DNA of 64,000 nucleotides, from assembly GCF_025165795.1 (NCBI RefSeq), contig NZ_JAJAGO010000003.1:62001-126000 (forward strand), in the 5' to 3' direction. How positions within the stretch are numbered: position 1 is the first letter of the stretch; each line of letters begins with the position of its first letter. The notes beneath the pieces were generated by a model. It did no database searches, was not told where the DNA came from, and saw only the letters and a list, made by a program, of their open reading frames with translations. Source of the DNA: Streptomyces gossypii. Its GTDB lineage: Bacteria > Actinomycetota > Actinomycetes > Streptomycetales > Streptomycetaceae. Made by a program: the position numbers and the translations under genes. Positions 42,563-51,609 of the stretch are shown in pieces.

Positions 42563-44074
42563 TTACGAGGACGGCGGTGGGGTGGTGGGTTGCGGGCCGT
42601 CTCCGGCGCCGGCGTAAGGCCTGCTGGAGAAGACGACCAGGTCCTGTGTGCCGTTGGTGATCCACCAGCGGCCCTCGTGCTTGTCGTCTGGCCCGTTGGA
42701 GGAGGCTCTCGCCCGCCATTTCAGGACGAGCTCCTCCTTGCCGTCGCCGTTGAAGTCGGCAGCATCGAACAACTGGGCGACGCGACTGCTCTTGGTGACC
42801 TTCTCGCCGTCGACGCGCGCGGGGACGCTCCGGGTGAGGCTGACGCGCTTCTCGATCTTCGAGCGGCTGACGGTGAGCAGTTCGCTGCCGCTGGGCGTGC
42901 CGTCTTCGGACGCGCTCTGGTTGACGGCCAGTTCCGAGCGGCCGTCACCGTCGGTGTCGGCGGCGACCAGCTCGCCGGCGAGGTGCGGGATCTTGATGTG
43001 CTGCGTGTTGCGCGAGGTGCCGGAGGTGCCGCCGTAGTAGACGGTGAGGGACTGATCGACGTCCGGCGCCTCCGTCTCGTAGCCCGGCTCGTTGTTGCGG
43101 CTGCCGTTGTCGCCGATGGCCACGTCCCGCGTGCCGTCGCCGTCGAAGTCGCCGAATGCGGACGCGCTGCCCCGGCGTACCTCCCGGCCCTTCTCCGGAA
43201 GCCCGCCGGGACCGGCGGCGAACAGCGTGTTGCCCGCCTGCTCGCCGTCGTCACCGCGCCGGATCAGCAGGCCGGTCGGCCGCTTGGCCTCGGCGTCGAT
43301 GCCGTCGGTGATCAGGTCTCCCCAGCCGCCGGTTTCCACCGTACGGGTGCCGGTGCGGGCCGGCGCGCCGTCGCGGCTGAAGGGGCCGTACATCAGGAGC
43401 AGTTCCTCGCCGCCGAGCCCCACGGCCGCCACATCGGGGTTGCCGTCGCCGTCGAAGTCGCCGACGGCGGGGCGTGTGTCGCTGAGGCCCAGGGGCCCGT
43501 GGCCCGGCGGCAACTGCAACAGGGTCGGCCCGGCCTCCGTGCGCGGCCCCTGGGCGGCACCCCAGTGGAGGTACGCCAGGGTGCGGCTGGCGCGGATGAT
43601 GCCGTCCGGACCTTTCACCTCGGTGTCGTCCGGGATGATGCTGAGGGTCTCGGGGTAGCCGTCACTGTCCAGATCGGCGGTCTCGCCGGGGGACTGGCTG
43701 TTGGCCGTCCCTGCGTCGGTGACGATCCGGGTGTCCGGGTCGAGGCCCTCCTTCGAGCCCAGGATGTACGCCGTGCGGAACTCCGGCACTTGTATGTGCA
43801 GGTCGGGGTAGCCGTCGCCATTCATGTCATCGGCCAGCGCGCTGCCCTTGCCCTCCGGCACGGGGGAGCTGGTGGGGCCGGGGGTGACGACCGGCGCGGG
43901 CTTCACAGGCTGCTCGGACGCGTCGCCGTCGTTGCCGCCCTTCCCGTCGCCGCCCTCCCCGCTCCCCTCTGCGGATTCGCCGCCGCACCCGGCCAGGAGC
44001 AGCGTGACCAGGGCCGCGGCGAGTACGCCGGTCCGTGCGCTGCGCGTGCCGGCCGTGCGGGTGGTGAACATCAT
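42563..44074 (-). CDS. FG-GAP/VCBS-repeat lipoprotein
   Basis: 503 aa. The lipobox is in LAAALVTLLLAGCGGESAEG. A Gly/Asp/Pro-rich linker follows, then about seven integrin-like FG-GAP blades. Each has a calcium-binding DxDxDG-type loop: DMNGDGYPDL, DLDSDGYPETL, DFDGDGNPDVAAVG, DFDGDGTRDVAIGD, DTDGDGRSELAV, DFNGDGKEELVL. Expected to be a surface beta-propeller held by calcium. ATG 44074 (or ATG 44071) is followed at once by the signal peptide. It is divergent from an HTH regulator, with operator-like repeats in between that could also affect it. Confidence 0.88.
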   Translation of the reverse strand: MMFTTRTAGTRSARTGVLAAALVTLLLAGCGGESAEGSGEGGDGKGGNDGDASEQPVKPAPVVTPGPTSSPVPEGKGSALADDMNGDGYPDLHIQVPEFRTAYILGSKEGLDPDTRIVTDAGTANSQSPGETADLDSDGYPETLSIIPDDTEVKGPDGIIRASRTLAYLHWGAAQGPRTEAGPTLLQLPPGHGPLGLSDTRPAVGDFDGDGNPDVAAVGLGGEELLLMYGPFSRDGAPARTGTRTVETGGWGDLITDGIDAEAKRPTGLLIRRGDDGEQAGNTLFAAGPGGLPEKGREVRRGSASAFGDFDGDGTRDVAIGDNGSRNNEPGYETEAPDVDQSLTVYYGGTSGTSRNTQHIKIPHLAGELVAADTDGDGRSELAVNQSASEDGTPSGSELLTVSRSKIEKRVSLTRSVPARVDGEKVTKSSRVAQLFDAADFNGDGKEELVLKWRARASSNGPDDKHEGRWWITNGTQDLVVFSSRPYAGAGDGPQPTTPPPSS

Positions 44075-44152
44075 CGGGTCAGCGTATGCCGCGGACGCAC
44101 GGCGGGCGTGGGTCGTACCGGACGGAGGAGAAGGCTGGACGGCGGGACCACC

Positions 44153-44194
44153 AAGAGTTCTTCGCGAAGGGGCCTTCGCAAAGAGTTCTTTGCG
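44153..44194. promoter_or_regulatory. Two operator copies upstream of the HTH/MFS operon
   Basis: AAGAGTTCTTCGCG (44153-44166) and AAGAGTTCTTTGCG (44181-44194) are 28 bp apart. The second completes a perfect palindrome CGCAAAGA-GT-TCTTTGCG (44077 + 100 = 44177-44194), and the first includes TTCGCGAA. They lie in the gap between the divergent lipoprotein and the HTH gene, 16 bp before its start. Autoregulation by the encoded winged-HTH protein is the likely use. Confidence 0.7.
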
Positions 44195-44209
44195 GTTTAG
44201 GGTGCGTGC

Positions 44210-44944
44210 ATGAGTGAACCGATCGAGCCCACTGACCAGGCGGGCCAGCCTGGCCAAGTCGCGCCAGCTGAACCAGCTGAACCAGCTGAACCGACCGGGC
44301 CCAAGGGGCGGCCGGACCCCGAGACCGATGTGGTGCTGGACGCCAGGGGACTCCGGGCTCTGGCGCACCCGGTGCGCGTACAGCTGCTGGGTCTGCTGCG
44401 GAAGCACGGGCCGTCGACCGCCACCCGGCTCGCCGAGCGGCTCGGCGTCAACTCCGGTACCGCCAGCTACCACCTGCGGCAGCTCGGCGCGGCGGAGTTC
44501 GTCGAGGAGGACACGGAGCGCGGGAACGCTCGGGAGCGCTGGTGGCGCTCCCGGCACCGGACGACGTGGTTCCGCAACGAACTGGCACGGGAGGAGCCCG
44601 AAGCCGCGATGACGTACTTCCAGTCCATCGTGGCCATGGACACGATGCAGACGCAGCGGGTGCTGGGCGAGTTCGCGACGATGCCCCACGCCTGGCAGCA
44701 GGTCGTGGACCTCAGCAGCTACTCGCTGCGGCTCACCCCCGAGGAGGCGGAGGCGCTGGGGGCGGAGCTGACCGCGGTCGTCCGCCGCTACCGGCCCGAT
44801 GCCCCGGAGAACGCCGCCGCGGAGGGCGCGGACACCGCACATGCCGCAGCTGCCGGAGCGGCCCCCGAGTACGCCGAGCGCGTCACGGTGAATCTGCACG
44901 TGATGCCCGAACCGGGTATAGAGCCGCCGCCCCACACCTCGTGA
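44210..44944 (+). CDS. ArsR-like winged-helix transcriptional regulator
   Basis: 244 aa. The wHTH is at about residues 45-105: LRALAHPVRVQLLGLLRKHG, STATRLAERLGVNSGTASYH, LRQLGAAEFVEE. The C-terminal 140 residues are helical (TYFQSIVAMDTMQTQRVLGE, LTPEEAEALGAELTAVVRRY). A 12-bp tandem repeat near the 5' end encodes AEPAEPAEP. The stop overlaps the MFS start as GTGA, so both are translated together. It probably represses the operon until its ligand, perhaps a substrate of the pump, binds. Confidence 0.88.
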   Translation: MSEPIEPTDQAGQPGQVAPAEPAEPAEPTGPKGRPDPETDVVLDARGLRALAHPVRVQLLGLLRKHGPSTATRLAERLGVNSGTASYHLRQLGAAEFVEEDTERGNARERWWRSRHRTTWFRNELAREEPEAAMTYFQSIVAMDTMQTQRVLGEFATMPHAWQQVVDLSSYSLRLTPEEAEALGAELTAVVRRYRPDAPENAAAEGADTAHAAAAGAAPEYAERVTVNLHVMPEPGIEPPPHTS

Positions 44945-46260
44945 CGACACCGCAGAAGCGGAGCCTGCGGCCGTTGGCCGGGCTGCTCGCGGCCCTGGGC
45001 GTCGCCGTGACGGGCACTCGCGTCTCGGCGATCGCGCTGCCGTGGTTCGTCCTGGTCACCACGGGCAGCACCACACAGACAGGGGCGGTGGCCTTCTGCG
45101 AGATGGCGCCCTATGTGCTGGCCAAGGCGTTCATCGGGCCTCTGGTGGACTGGACTGGTCCCCGGGTCTTCTCCTGGAGCACCGACCTGGTGAGCGCGTG
45201 CGCCGCCGCCCTCGTTCCGCTGCTGCACGCGCTGGACCTGCTGTCGTTCTGGCTGCTGCTCGTGCTCGTCGCGGTGGTGGGTACGGCGCGCGGGCCCGGC
45301 GACCTGGCGAAGGAGGTGATGATCCCGGAGGCCGCCGAACGCAGCCGCGTGGGTCTTGAGCGGGCGGCCGGGCTGTCCGGGACGACCGAGCGGCTCGGGG
45401 CGACGGCTGGTCCTGCGGCGGGTGGTGCGCTGGTGGCGCTGCTCGGTCCGATGACGGGACTCGTCGTCAACGCCGTGTGCTTCGCGCTGGGCTCGCTGAT
45501 CATCGCGGTGGTGCTGCCGCACGGCATGGGCGGACCGGCGGAACCCGGCAAGCCCGGCAAGTTCCGCAAGCCCGGCTCCGGCAAGGGAGCTTCGCCCGGT
45601 GAGGGCGCCGCCGGCCCCGGCTACTGGCGGCGCCTCGGCGAGGGCTTCGCCTTCCTGCGCGGCGACCCGCTGCTGTTCGCCCTCGCCGTGATGATCGGCG
45701 TCACCAACATGCTGGCGGCCGGGTTCACGACGGTGCTGCTGCCGGTGTGGGCGCGGGAGTCCGGACGGGGGCCGTCGGCGGTCGGGCTGGCCGCAGGCGT
45801 GTCGGGAATCATGGCCGTGGTGGCGAGCCTGATCGCCGCTTGGGTGGCGCACCGGATGCGCCGGCGGGTGGTGTTCTTCACCGGCTTCCTGCTCGCCGGG
45901 GCGCCGCGGTTCCTGATTCTGGCCACCGACGCGCCGATGTGGGCGGTGCTGGCGGTGTTCGCCCTCGATGGGTTCGGCGCCGGCTTCCTCAATCCGATTC
46001 TGGGCGCGATCGTCTTCGAACGGGTGCCGCGCCACCTGCTGGGCCGGGTACAGGCGCTCGGCGACTCCATGGCCTGGGCGGGTATCCCCTTCGGCGGTCT
46101 GCTCGCCGGTGCGGTGGTCGCCTCCTTCGGGCTGGCACCGGCCCTGGTGGTGGGCGGGGTCGTGTACTTCCTGACGACGAATCTCACCGGGCTGAGGCCG
46201 GAGTGGCGCGAGATGGACCGGCTGCGCCGCAAGCGGGCTTCCGATCAGTCGACGGAATGA
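44941..46260 (+). CDS. MFS transporter
   Basis: 439 aa, 12 predicted TM helices with a long central Gly/Pro/Lys-rich loop (GKPGKFRKPGSGKGASPGEG). Family-like features: GTRVSAIALPWFVLVTTGST, LSGTTERLGATAGPAAGG and GRVQALGDSMAWAGIPFGGL, typical of the DHA3/MefA-like drug efflux group. GTG 44941 overlaps the regulator's stop by four bases. Longer reading upstream would run through the regulator gene. Substrate unknown. Confidence 0.88.
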   Translation: MTTPQKRSLRPLAGLLAALGVAVTGTRVSAIALPWFVLVTTGSTTQTGAVAFCEMAPYVLAKAFIGPLVDWTGPRVFSWSTDLVSACAAALVPLLHALDLLSFWLLLVLVAVVGTARGPGDLAKEVMIPEAAERSRVGLERAAGLSGTTERLGATAGPAAGGALVALLGPMTGLVVNAVCFALGSLIIAVVLPHGMGGPAEPGKPGKFRKPGSGKGASPGEGAAGPGYWRRLGEGFAFLRGDPLLFALAVMIGVTNMLAAGFTTVLLPVWARESGRGPSAVGLAAGVSGIMAVVASLIAAWVAHRMRRRVVFFTGFLLAGAPRFLILATDAPMWAVLAVFALDGFGAGFLNPILGAIVFERVPRHLLGRVQALGDSMAWAGIPFGGLLAGAVVASFGLAPALVVGGVVYFLTTNLTGLRPEWREMDRLRRKRASDQSTE

Positions 46261-46296
46261 CCACGATTCCACGCTGAACGTGACCATTCCGTCGAC
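46248..46296. terminator. Hairpin terminator overlapping the MFS stop codon
   Basis: A 12-bp perfect stem GTCGACGGAATG / CATTCCGTCGAC (46248-46259, 46285-46296) lies between convergent MFS and antiporter genes. The left arm includes the last MFS codons. Confidence 0.7.
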
Positions 46297-46336
46297 CGGC
46301 TGCGGAAATTCGGCGGGGTGCCCTGCCCGGCCCCCG

Positions 46337-47515
46337 TCAGGTGCGGGTGAGGGTGGCTGCCGGCAGGGCGCGGGCGAGCCATCCGGAGCGCCCCGCCGCC
46401 AGGGGTGCGAGTACGGCCAGGATCAGCACGTACCCGGCGATGAACGGCCCGAGGCGGGCGTCCAGCCCGGCATTGGCCGCCATCGTGGCGAGGATGAGGG
46501 CGAACTCACCTCTGGCCAGCAGCGTCGTCGCGATGTTCGCGGCGGGCCGGGCGCCGAAGCCGTAGATCCGGGCGGCGAACAGTCCGGCGGCCACGTTCAT
46601 CCCCACGGTGAGCACCGCCGCGATCAGCACCGGCCATACGACGCTCGCCAGGTCACCCGGGTCGATGGACAGGCCGAAGCCGAAGAAGAAGATGGCCCCG
46701 AACGCGTCCCGCAGCGGGTGGACGAGCTCCCTGATGCGGTCGCCGGAGGTGGTGTTTCCCAGCATCAGGCCGACCATGAACGCCCCGATGGCGTCCGCGA
46801 CTCCGAATTCCTCCGAGATCCCGGCGACCAGCACCACCGCACCGAGGAAGGAGATCACGAGCAGCTCGTCGTCCTTGGTGGCGATCAGCCGCCCGATGAG
46901 CTTGCTGCCCCAGCGGGCCGCCACCGCCAGCAGCAGCAGGAACGCGAACGCCTTGCCCGCCTGGAACACGGCCGAGCCCACGCTGTCGGCGCCGGCGATG
47001 ACCGGCTGGAGCGCGGCGAGGTAGAGGGCCAGGAAGATGTCCTCGACGACGATGATGCCGAGGATCGGCTTGGACTCCGGATTCCCGATCCGGCCGAGGT
47101 CGACAAGGATCTTGGTGACGATGGCGGAGGACGAGATGCCCAGCACGCCCGCGAGGACCAGGGCCTCCGAGAAGCCCCAGCCGAGTACGAGGCCGAAACC
47201 GAAGCCCGCGCTGACGTTCAGCGCCAGATAGACGCTGCCGGCGAGGGCCATCTTCCGGCCACCGGTCTTGAGATCGTCCAGGTGGAATTCGAGGCCGAGG
47301 TAGAAGAGCAGCAGCACCAGGCCGAGGGCGGTGAGCATCTCCAGCTGGTGCGGGTCGTCGACGAGGACGAAGCCGGGGGTGTGCGGGCCGAGCAGCATCC
47401 CGGCGAGGATGAAGAGCGGAATGGTCGGCAGGCCGATGCTGCGGCCCAGCCGGGCGAGGACGGCGGCGGCGAGGAAGGCCCCGCCCATGGCGATGAGCGT
47501 GTCAGCGTGTCCCAC
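46337..47515 (-). CDS. CPA2-family cation:proton antiporter
   Basis: 392 aa. About 12-13 TM helices. CPA2 motifs: LPTIPLFILAGMLLGPHTPG, LGLVLLLFYLGLEFHLDDLK, GVLGISSSAIVTKILVDLG, GIIVVEDIFLALYLAAL (VVED with Glu/Asp of the ion site) and LLARGEFALILATMA. There is no cytoplasmic RCK/TrkA-N domain and no adjoining TrkA-C subunit gene, unlike many KefB-type systems in Streptomyces. It is a K+ or Na+/H+ exchanger by family. GTG 47515 is the first start before the hydrophobic N-terminus. Confidence 0.88.
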   Translation of the reverse strand: MGHADTLIAMGGAFLAAAVLARLGRSIGLPTIPLFILAGMLLGPHTPGFVLVDDPHQLEMLTALGLVLLLFYLGLEFHLDDLKTGGRKMALAGSVYLALNVSAGFGFGLVLGWGFSEALVLAGVLGISSSAIVTKILVDLGRIGNPESKPILGIIVVEDIFLALYLAALQPVIAGADSVGSAVFQAGKAFAFLLLLAVAARWGSKLIGRLIATKDDELLVISFLGAVVLVAGISEEFGVADAIGAFMVGLMLGNTTSGDRIRELVHPLRDAFGAIFFFGFGLSIDPGDLASVVWPVLIAAVLTVGMNVAAGLFAARIYGFGARPAANIATTLLARGEFALILATMAANAGLDARLGPFIAGYVLILAVLAPLAAGRSGWLARALPAATLTRT

Positions 47516-47729
47516 CCGCGGTCACCCGCCCCTGCGCGGGGGCGTCGGCGGCGCGGACGGGCGGGCAGGGAAAGGGCGAGGGCGAGGGGGAGGGGAATGG
47601 GGACGGGGGCGCGGCAGCAAGCGGTCACTCCTCCGGGCACGTGAGGGGAAGTCAATGATTGGTCAAGTAAGCTTCAATAGTTACTTTACCAAACGATTTT
47701 TTCGCACCGTCCCGTGCTCATGACGAAGT

Positions 47730-47768
47730 GCGGCCCCGTTCTCACCCAAGGGATGAGAACGGGGCCGC
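47730..47768 (-). terminator. Terminator after the Fe-S protein gene
   Basis: A perfect 15-bp stem GCGGCCCCGTTCTCA / TGAGAACGGGGCCGC with a 9-nt loop, 24 bp past the stop of the minus-strand gene. The AT-rich stretch next to it (47655-47705) probably holds the antiporter promoter. Confidence 0.85.
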
Positions 47769-47791
47769 TGGGGACGCTTCGCGCCGTCGGG

Positions 47792-50107
47792 CTACTGGGC
47801 GGGCTCCGGCTCCGGGGCGTCCGTCGCCTCCGAGACGCCCGCCGAGGGGTCGGCGGGGGTGCGGACGGATTCCAGCAGCAGCTGAGCGACGTCCACGACC
47901 TGCAGGTTCGCCTTTGCCTGCCCCTCCGTGGCGGTGCTGCCCTCGGGCGCCTTCTTGCCGTTCACCGAGTCCGTCAGCATCACGAGGCAGAACGGGCAGG
48001 CAGTGGAGATGATGTCGGGATTGAGTGACAGCGCCTCGTCCACGCGCTCGTTGTTGACGCGCTTGCCGATCCGCTCCTCCATCCACATTCGCGCACCGCC
48101 CGCGCCGCAGCAGAAGCCGCGCTCCTTGTGGCGGTGCATCTCCTCGTTGCGCAGGCCCGGCACCCGGCCGATGATCTCGCGCGGCGGTGTGTAGACCTTG
48201 TTGTGGCGGCCCAGGTAGCAGGGGTCGTGGTAGGTGATGAGGCCCTCGACCGGGGTGACCGGCACCAGCTTGCCCTCGTCGATCAGGTGCTGGAGCAGCT
48301 GGGTGTGGTGGATGACCTCGAAGTGGCCGCCCAGCTGCGGGTATTCGTTCGCGATCGTGTTGAAGCAGTGCGGGCAGGTCGCCACGATCTTCTTCTTGGA
48401 CGCGGGCTTCTTCGTGGCCCCGTGCTCGTCGTCCCCCTCGTCCTCGCCGAAGGCGGCGTTGAGGTTGGCGACGTTCTCCTCGCCCAGCTGCTGGAAGAGG
48501 AACTCGTTGCCCAGCCGCCGTGCCGAGTCGCCCGTGCACTTCTCGTCGCCGCCCATGATGGCGAACGAGACGCCCGCGATGTGCAGCAGCTCCGCGAAGG
48601 CCTTCGTCGTCTTCTTCGCCCGGTCCTCGAGCGCGCCCGCGCAGCCGACCCAGTACAGGTACTCGACCTCGGTGAGGTCCTCGACCGTCTTGCCGACGAT
48701 CGGCACCTCGAAGTCGACCTCCTTCGTCCACTCCAGCCGCTGCTTCTTGGCCAGGCCCCAGGGGTTGCCCTTCTTCTCCAGGTTCTTGAGCATCGTCCCG
48801 GCCTCGCTCGGGAACGCGCTCTCGATCATCACCTGGTAGCGCCGCATGTCGAGGATGTGGTCGACGTGCTCGATGTCGACTGGGCACTGCTCGACGCACG
48901 CGCCGCAGGTGGTGCAGGACCACAGCACGTCCGGGTCGATGACGCCGTTCTCCTCGTACGTGCCGATCAGCGGACGCTCGGCCTCCGCCAGCGCGCTCGC
49001 CGGTACGTCGGCCAGCTGCTCGGCCGTCGCCTTCTCCACGCCCTCCGCGTCCTTGCCGCCCCCGGCCAGCAGATAGGGGGCCTTCGCGTGCGCGTGGTCG
49101 CGCAGCGACATGACCAGCAGCTTGGGCGAGAGCGGCTTGCCGGTGTTCCATGCGGGGCACTGCGACTGGCAGCGCCCGCACTCCGTACAGGTGGAGAAGT
49201 CCAGCAGGCCCTTCCAGGAGAAGTGCTCGACCTGGGAGACGCCGAAGTGGGTCTCCTCGCCGCCCTCCTCGTCGAACACCGTCTCGAAGTCGATGGCCTT
49301 GCCGCCGGAGGTCATCGGCTGGAGCGCGCCCAGCGCGTTGCCGCCCCGCGCCTCGCGCTTGAACCAGATGTTGGGGAAGCCGAGGAAGCGGTGCCAGGCC
49401 ACGCCCATGTTCGTGTTGAGGCTGACGACGATCATCCAGATGAACGAGGTGCTGATCTTGATCGCGGCGGTCACGTAGACGATGTTCTGCAGCGTGCTCT
49501 CGCTCAGCCCGTCGAAGGCGGCCACCAGCGGGTACGAGAGGAAGTACGCCGCGTCGTACCCCTCGACGTGGTGCAGCGCCCCCTCCAGGCCGCGCAGGGT
49601 GAAGATCGCCAGACCGACGATGAGGATCACGATCTCGACGAAGTACGCCTGGCCCGTCTTGGAGCCGGTGAAGCGGGATTTGCGGCCCGCACCGGAGGGC
49701 CTGCTCAGCTGCCGGATCACGATCAGCGTGAGGATGCCCACCGCCGTCATGGCGCCCACGAACTCGACGAACATCTCGTACGGCAGCCAGGTGCCGATGA
49801 CCGGCAGGACCCAGTCCGCCTGGAAGAGCTGCCCGAAGGCGTTCACGATGGTGAGCAGGAGCGTGTAGAAGCCGATCGCGACGAACCAGTGTGCGATCCC
49901 GATGATGCCCCACCGGTTCATCCGGGTGTGGCCGAGGAACTCCCGGGCCAGGGTGAGGGTGCGCTGTGCCGGTTCGTCGGTGCGCGTGCCGGCGGGAACC
50001 GGCGCTCCCAAGGCCATCGTGCGATAGATCTGGAGGACGGCGCGCGCGAACAGCGCGACGCCGATGGCGGGCAGCACCAGGGAAACGACGATCGCCGCGA
50101 GTTGCAT
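47792..50107 (-). CDS. Membrane-bound Fe-S oxidoreductase (HdrD/CCG-domain type)
   Basis: 771 aa. The N-terminal half (1-250) has about six TM helices resembling the cytochrome-b/nitrate-reductase-gamma-like membrane anchor. Two 4Fe-4S motifs follow: CTECGRCQSQCP and CTTCGACVEQCP. Two CCG (cysteine-rich) domains follow (YWVGCAGALEDRAK, ATCPHCFNTIANEYPQLGGH; YHDPCYLGRHNKVY, GFCCGAGGARMWMEE, ACPFCLVML). This is the heterodisulfide-reductase-like arrangement common to actinobacteria. The electron donor and acceptor are unknown. It probably links cytoplasmic electron transfer to the quinone pool. ATG 50107 follows GAGGAG. Confidence 0.9.
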   Translation of the reverse strand: MQLAAIVVSLVLPAIGVALFARAVLQIYRTMALGAPVPAGTRTDEPAQRTLTLAREFLGHTRMNRWGIIGIAHWFVAIGFYTLLLTIVNAFGQLFQADWVLPVIGTWLPYEMFVEFVGAMTAVGILTLIVIRQLSRPSGAGRKSRFTGSKTGQAYFVEIVILIVGLAIFTLRGLEGALHHVEGYDAAYFLSYPLVAAFDGLSESTLQNIVYVTAAIKISTSFIWMIVVSLNTNMGVAWHRFLGFPNIWFKREARGGNALGALQPMTSGGKAIDFETVFDEEGGEETHFGVSQVEHFSWKGLLDFSTCTECGRCQSQCPAWNTGKPLSPKLLVMSLRDHAHAKAPYLLAGGGKDAEGVEKATAEQLADVPASALAEAERPLIGTYEENGVIDPDVLWSCTTCGACVEQCPVDIEHVDHILDMRRYQVMIESAFPSEAGTMLKNLEKKGNPWGLAKKQRLEWTKEVDFEVPIVGKTVEDLTEVEYLYWVGCAGALEDRAKKTTKAFAELLHIAGVSFAIMGGDEKCTGDSARRLGNEFLFQQLGEENVANLNAAFGEDEGDDEHGATKKPASKKKIVATCPHCFNTIANEYPQLGGHFEVIHHTQLLQHLIDEGKLVPVTPVEGLITYHDPCYLGRHNKVYTPPREIIGRVPGLRNEEMHRHKERGFCCGAGGARMWMEERIGKRVNNERVDEALSLNPDIISTACPFCLVMLTDSVNGKKAPEGSTATEGQAKANLQVVDVAQLLLESVRTPADPSAGVSEATDAPEPEPAQ

Positions 50108-50252
50108 GAGGGCTCCTCGGACCTGCGGGGCGAAGCTTTATTTACTAAGCGGTAACTTAATGGGCTCGTACGAGACTACCCACTATCGCAGCGGCGCTGT
50201 ACCCGAACCCACGGTGATCTGCGTCGCGGGAATCGCTGCGATAACGTCTTTC

Positions 50253-51542
50253 ATGATGTATGACAAAAGGGGCAAGAAGGGGCGAAGGGCAATCGTGCGG
50301 CAACATGAACGCCTCTGGGCGGCGGTCCCCTGGCTGCTGATCGCCGCGATCCCGGTTGTCGAGGTGATCCGCCGCTCCCTGGAGGTCGACGAGATCCGGG
50401 TGATCTCGCTGCTCGTCGCCGCGCCCGCCACCGCCGCGATCAGAGGCCGCCCCCGGTCGGTGCTCGCCGTGTCGATCGCGGCCTTCGTTGTCGCGCTGGG
50501 CAATCTGGAGGTCGACTCCGGCAGCGACATGGACCATCGTCTCACCGCGCTCGGGGCGGTGATGCTCATGAGCGTCGTGAGCATGTGGGCCAGCGTCGGA
50601 CGGGCGCGCAGCGCTGCACAGCTGAGCCAGGTACGGCGGGTGGCCGAGGCCGCCCAGCTCGCACTGCTGCGGCCGATGCCCCGCCGGGTGGGCGAGCTGC
50701 GGATGGCCGCGCGCTATCTCGCCGCCGAGTCCGAGGCCCGGATCGGAGGAGACCTGTACGAGGCGGGCGAGGGCCCGCACGGCACCCGGCTGATCATCGG
50801 AGACGTCCGAGGCAAAGGGCTGCCCGCCGTGCTGACGGCGGGGGCCGTGCTCGGAGCCTTCCGCGAGGCGGCACGCTACGAACGAGAGCTCACCCGCATC
50901 GCCGTGCGCTGCTCACAAGCAGTCAGCCTGCTGGTGCGAAGCAGCATCGAGGAAGAGGCACGGCGTGAGGAAGGGGCCAGAGCGAAAAGCCCCGAGGTGG
51001 GCGGCGAAGACGCCGAAGATTTCGCTGACGCCGACGGACCCTGGGCCGAGTGGGGCGCCATGGTGGGACAGGCGGTTCCGGACGCGGTGGAGCTGTTCGT
51101 CACCGCGATCCTCGTCGAGTTCGACGGGCCGGTGCTGCGTATGGTCAATCTCGGTCACCCGCCGCCGCTGCTGCTGACGGACCGCACCGCCGAATATGTC
51201 GAGGTCAAAGAACCACTGCCGCCGCTGGGCCTTGCCGACCTGTTCCCCGACGACTTCTCCGTGCACACGCAGCAGTGGCGGCGGGGCGACCGGCTGCTGC
51301 TCTACACGGACGGCATCACCGAGGCCCGCAACAGCGACGGGGAGTTCTTTCCGCTCCAGCCGTGTGCGAACGACCTGCTGAGGGTGCGGACCGCCGCGCT
51401 GCCCGACGAACTGCTGCGGGAGGTCGGTCGGCACACGGGCGGCGAGTTGGAGGACGACGCCGCGATCGTCACGGTGGAGTGGAGCGGGGAGCGGGCTCCG
51501 GCGGACGGCGCGCGGGGAACCACGAGCGGCCGGGGCGCGTGA
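50253..51542 (+). CDS. SpoIIE-type PP2C serine phosphatase with membrane N-terminus
   Basis: 429 aa. Residues about 20-110 hold three or four hydrophobic helices (WAAVPWLLIAAIPVVEVIRR, SVLAVSIAAFVVALGNLEV, ALGAVMLMSVVSMWASVGRA). The phosphatase domain (about 150-415) has RIGGDLYEAGEGPHGTRLII, GDVRGKGLPAVLTAG, VNLGHPPPLLL, LLLYTDGITEARNSDGEF and EDDAAIVTVEW, with the Asp metal ligands intact. ATG 50253 (or 50256) is preceded at -13 by GATAAC, consistent with a leaderless mRNA. Such proteins dephosphorylate anti-sigma-antagonist proteins. No partner gene adjoins it. Confidence 0.88.
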   Translation: MMYDKRGKKGRRAIVRQHERLWAAVPWLLIAAIPVVEVIRRSLEVDEIRVISLLVAAPATAAIRGRPRSVLAVSIAAFVVALGNLEVDSGSDMDHRLTALGAVMLMSVVSMWASVGRARSAAQLSQVRRVAEAAQLALLRPMPRRVGELRMAARYLAAESEARIGGDLYEAGEGPHGTRLIIGDVRGKGLPAVLTAGAVLGAFREAARYERELTRIAVRCSQAVSLLVRSSIEEEARREEGARAKSPEVGGEDAEDFADADGPWAEWGAMVGQAVPDAVELFVTAILVEFDGPVLRMVNLGHPPPLLLTDRTAEYVEVKEPLPPLGLADLFPDDFSVHTQQWRRGDRLLLYTDGITEARNSDGEFFPLQPCANDLLRVRTAALPDELLREVGRHTGGELEDDAAIVTVEWSGERAPADGARGTTSGRGA

Positions 51543-51609
51543 CGGACGGCAGCGGCAGCGGCATGGCATGGCGCCGGACGGCACGAGGGGACCCCGCTAC
51601 GGCCGCCCG

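Noticed and set aside
48128..50155. 675-codon open frame on the plus strand
   Set aside because: Antisense to the Fe-S oxidoreductase, whose Cys motifs and TM helices are unambiguous.
50064..50252. N-terminal extension of the SpoIIE-type phosphatase
   Set aside because: It overlaps the start of the divergent Fe-S gene and the AT-rich promoter; family-like sequence begins after 50253.
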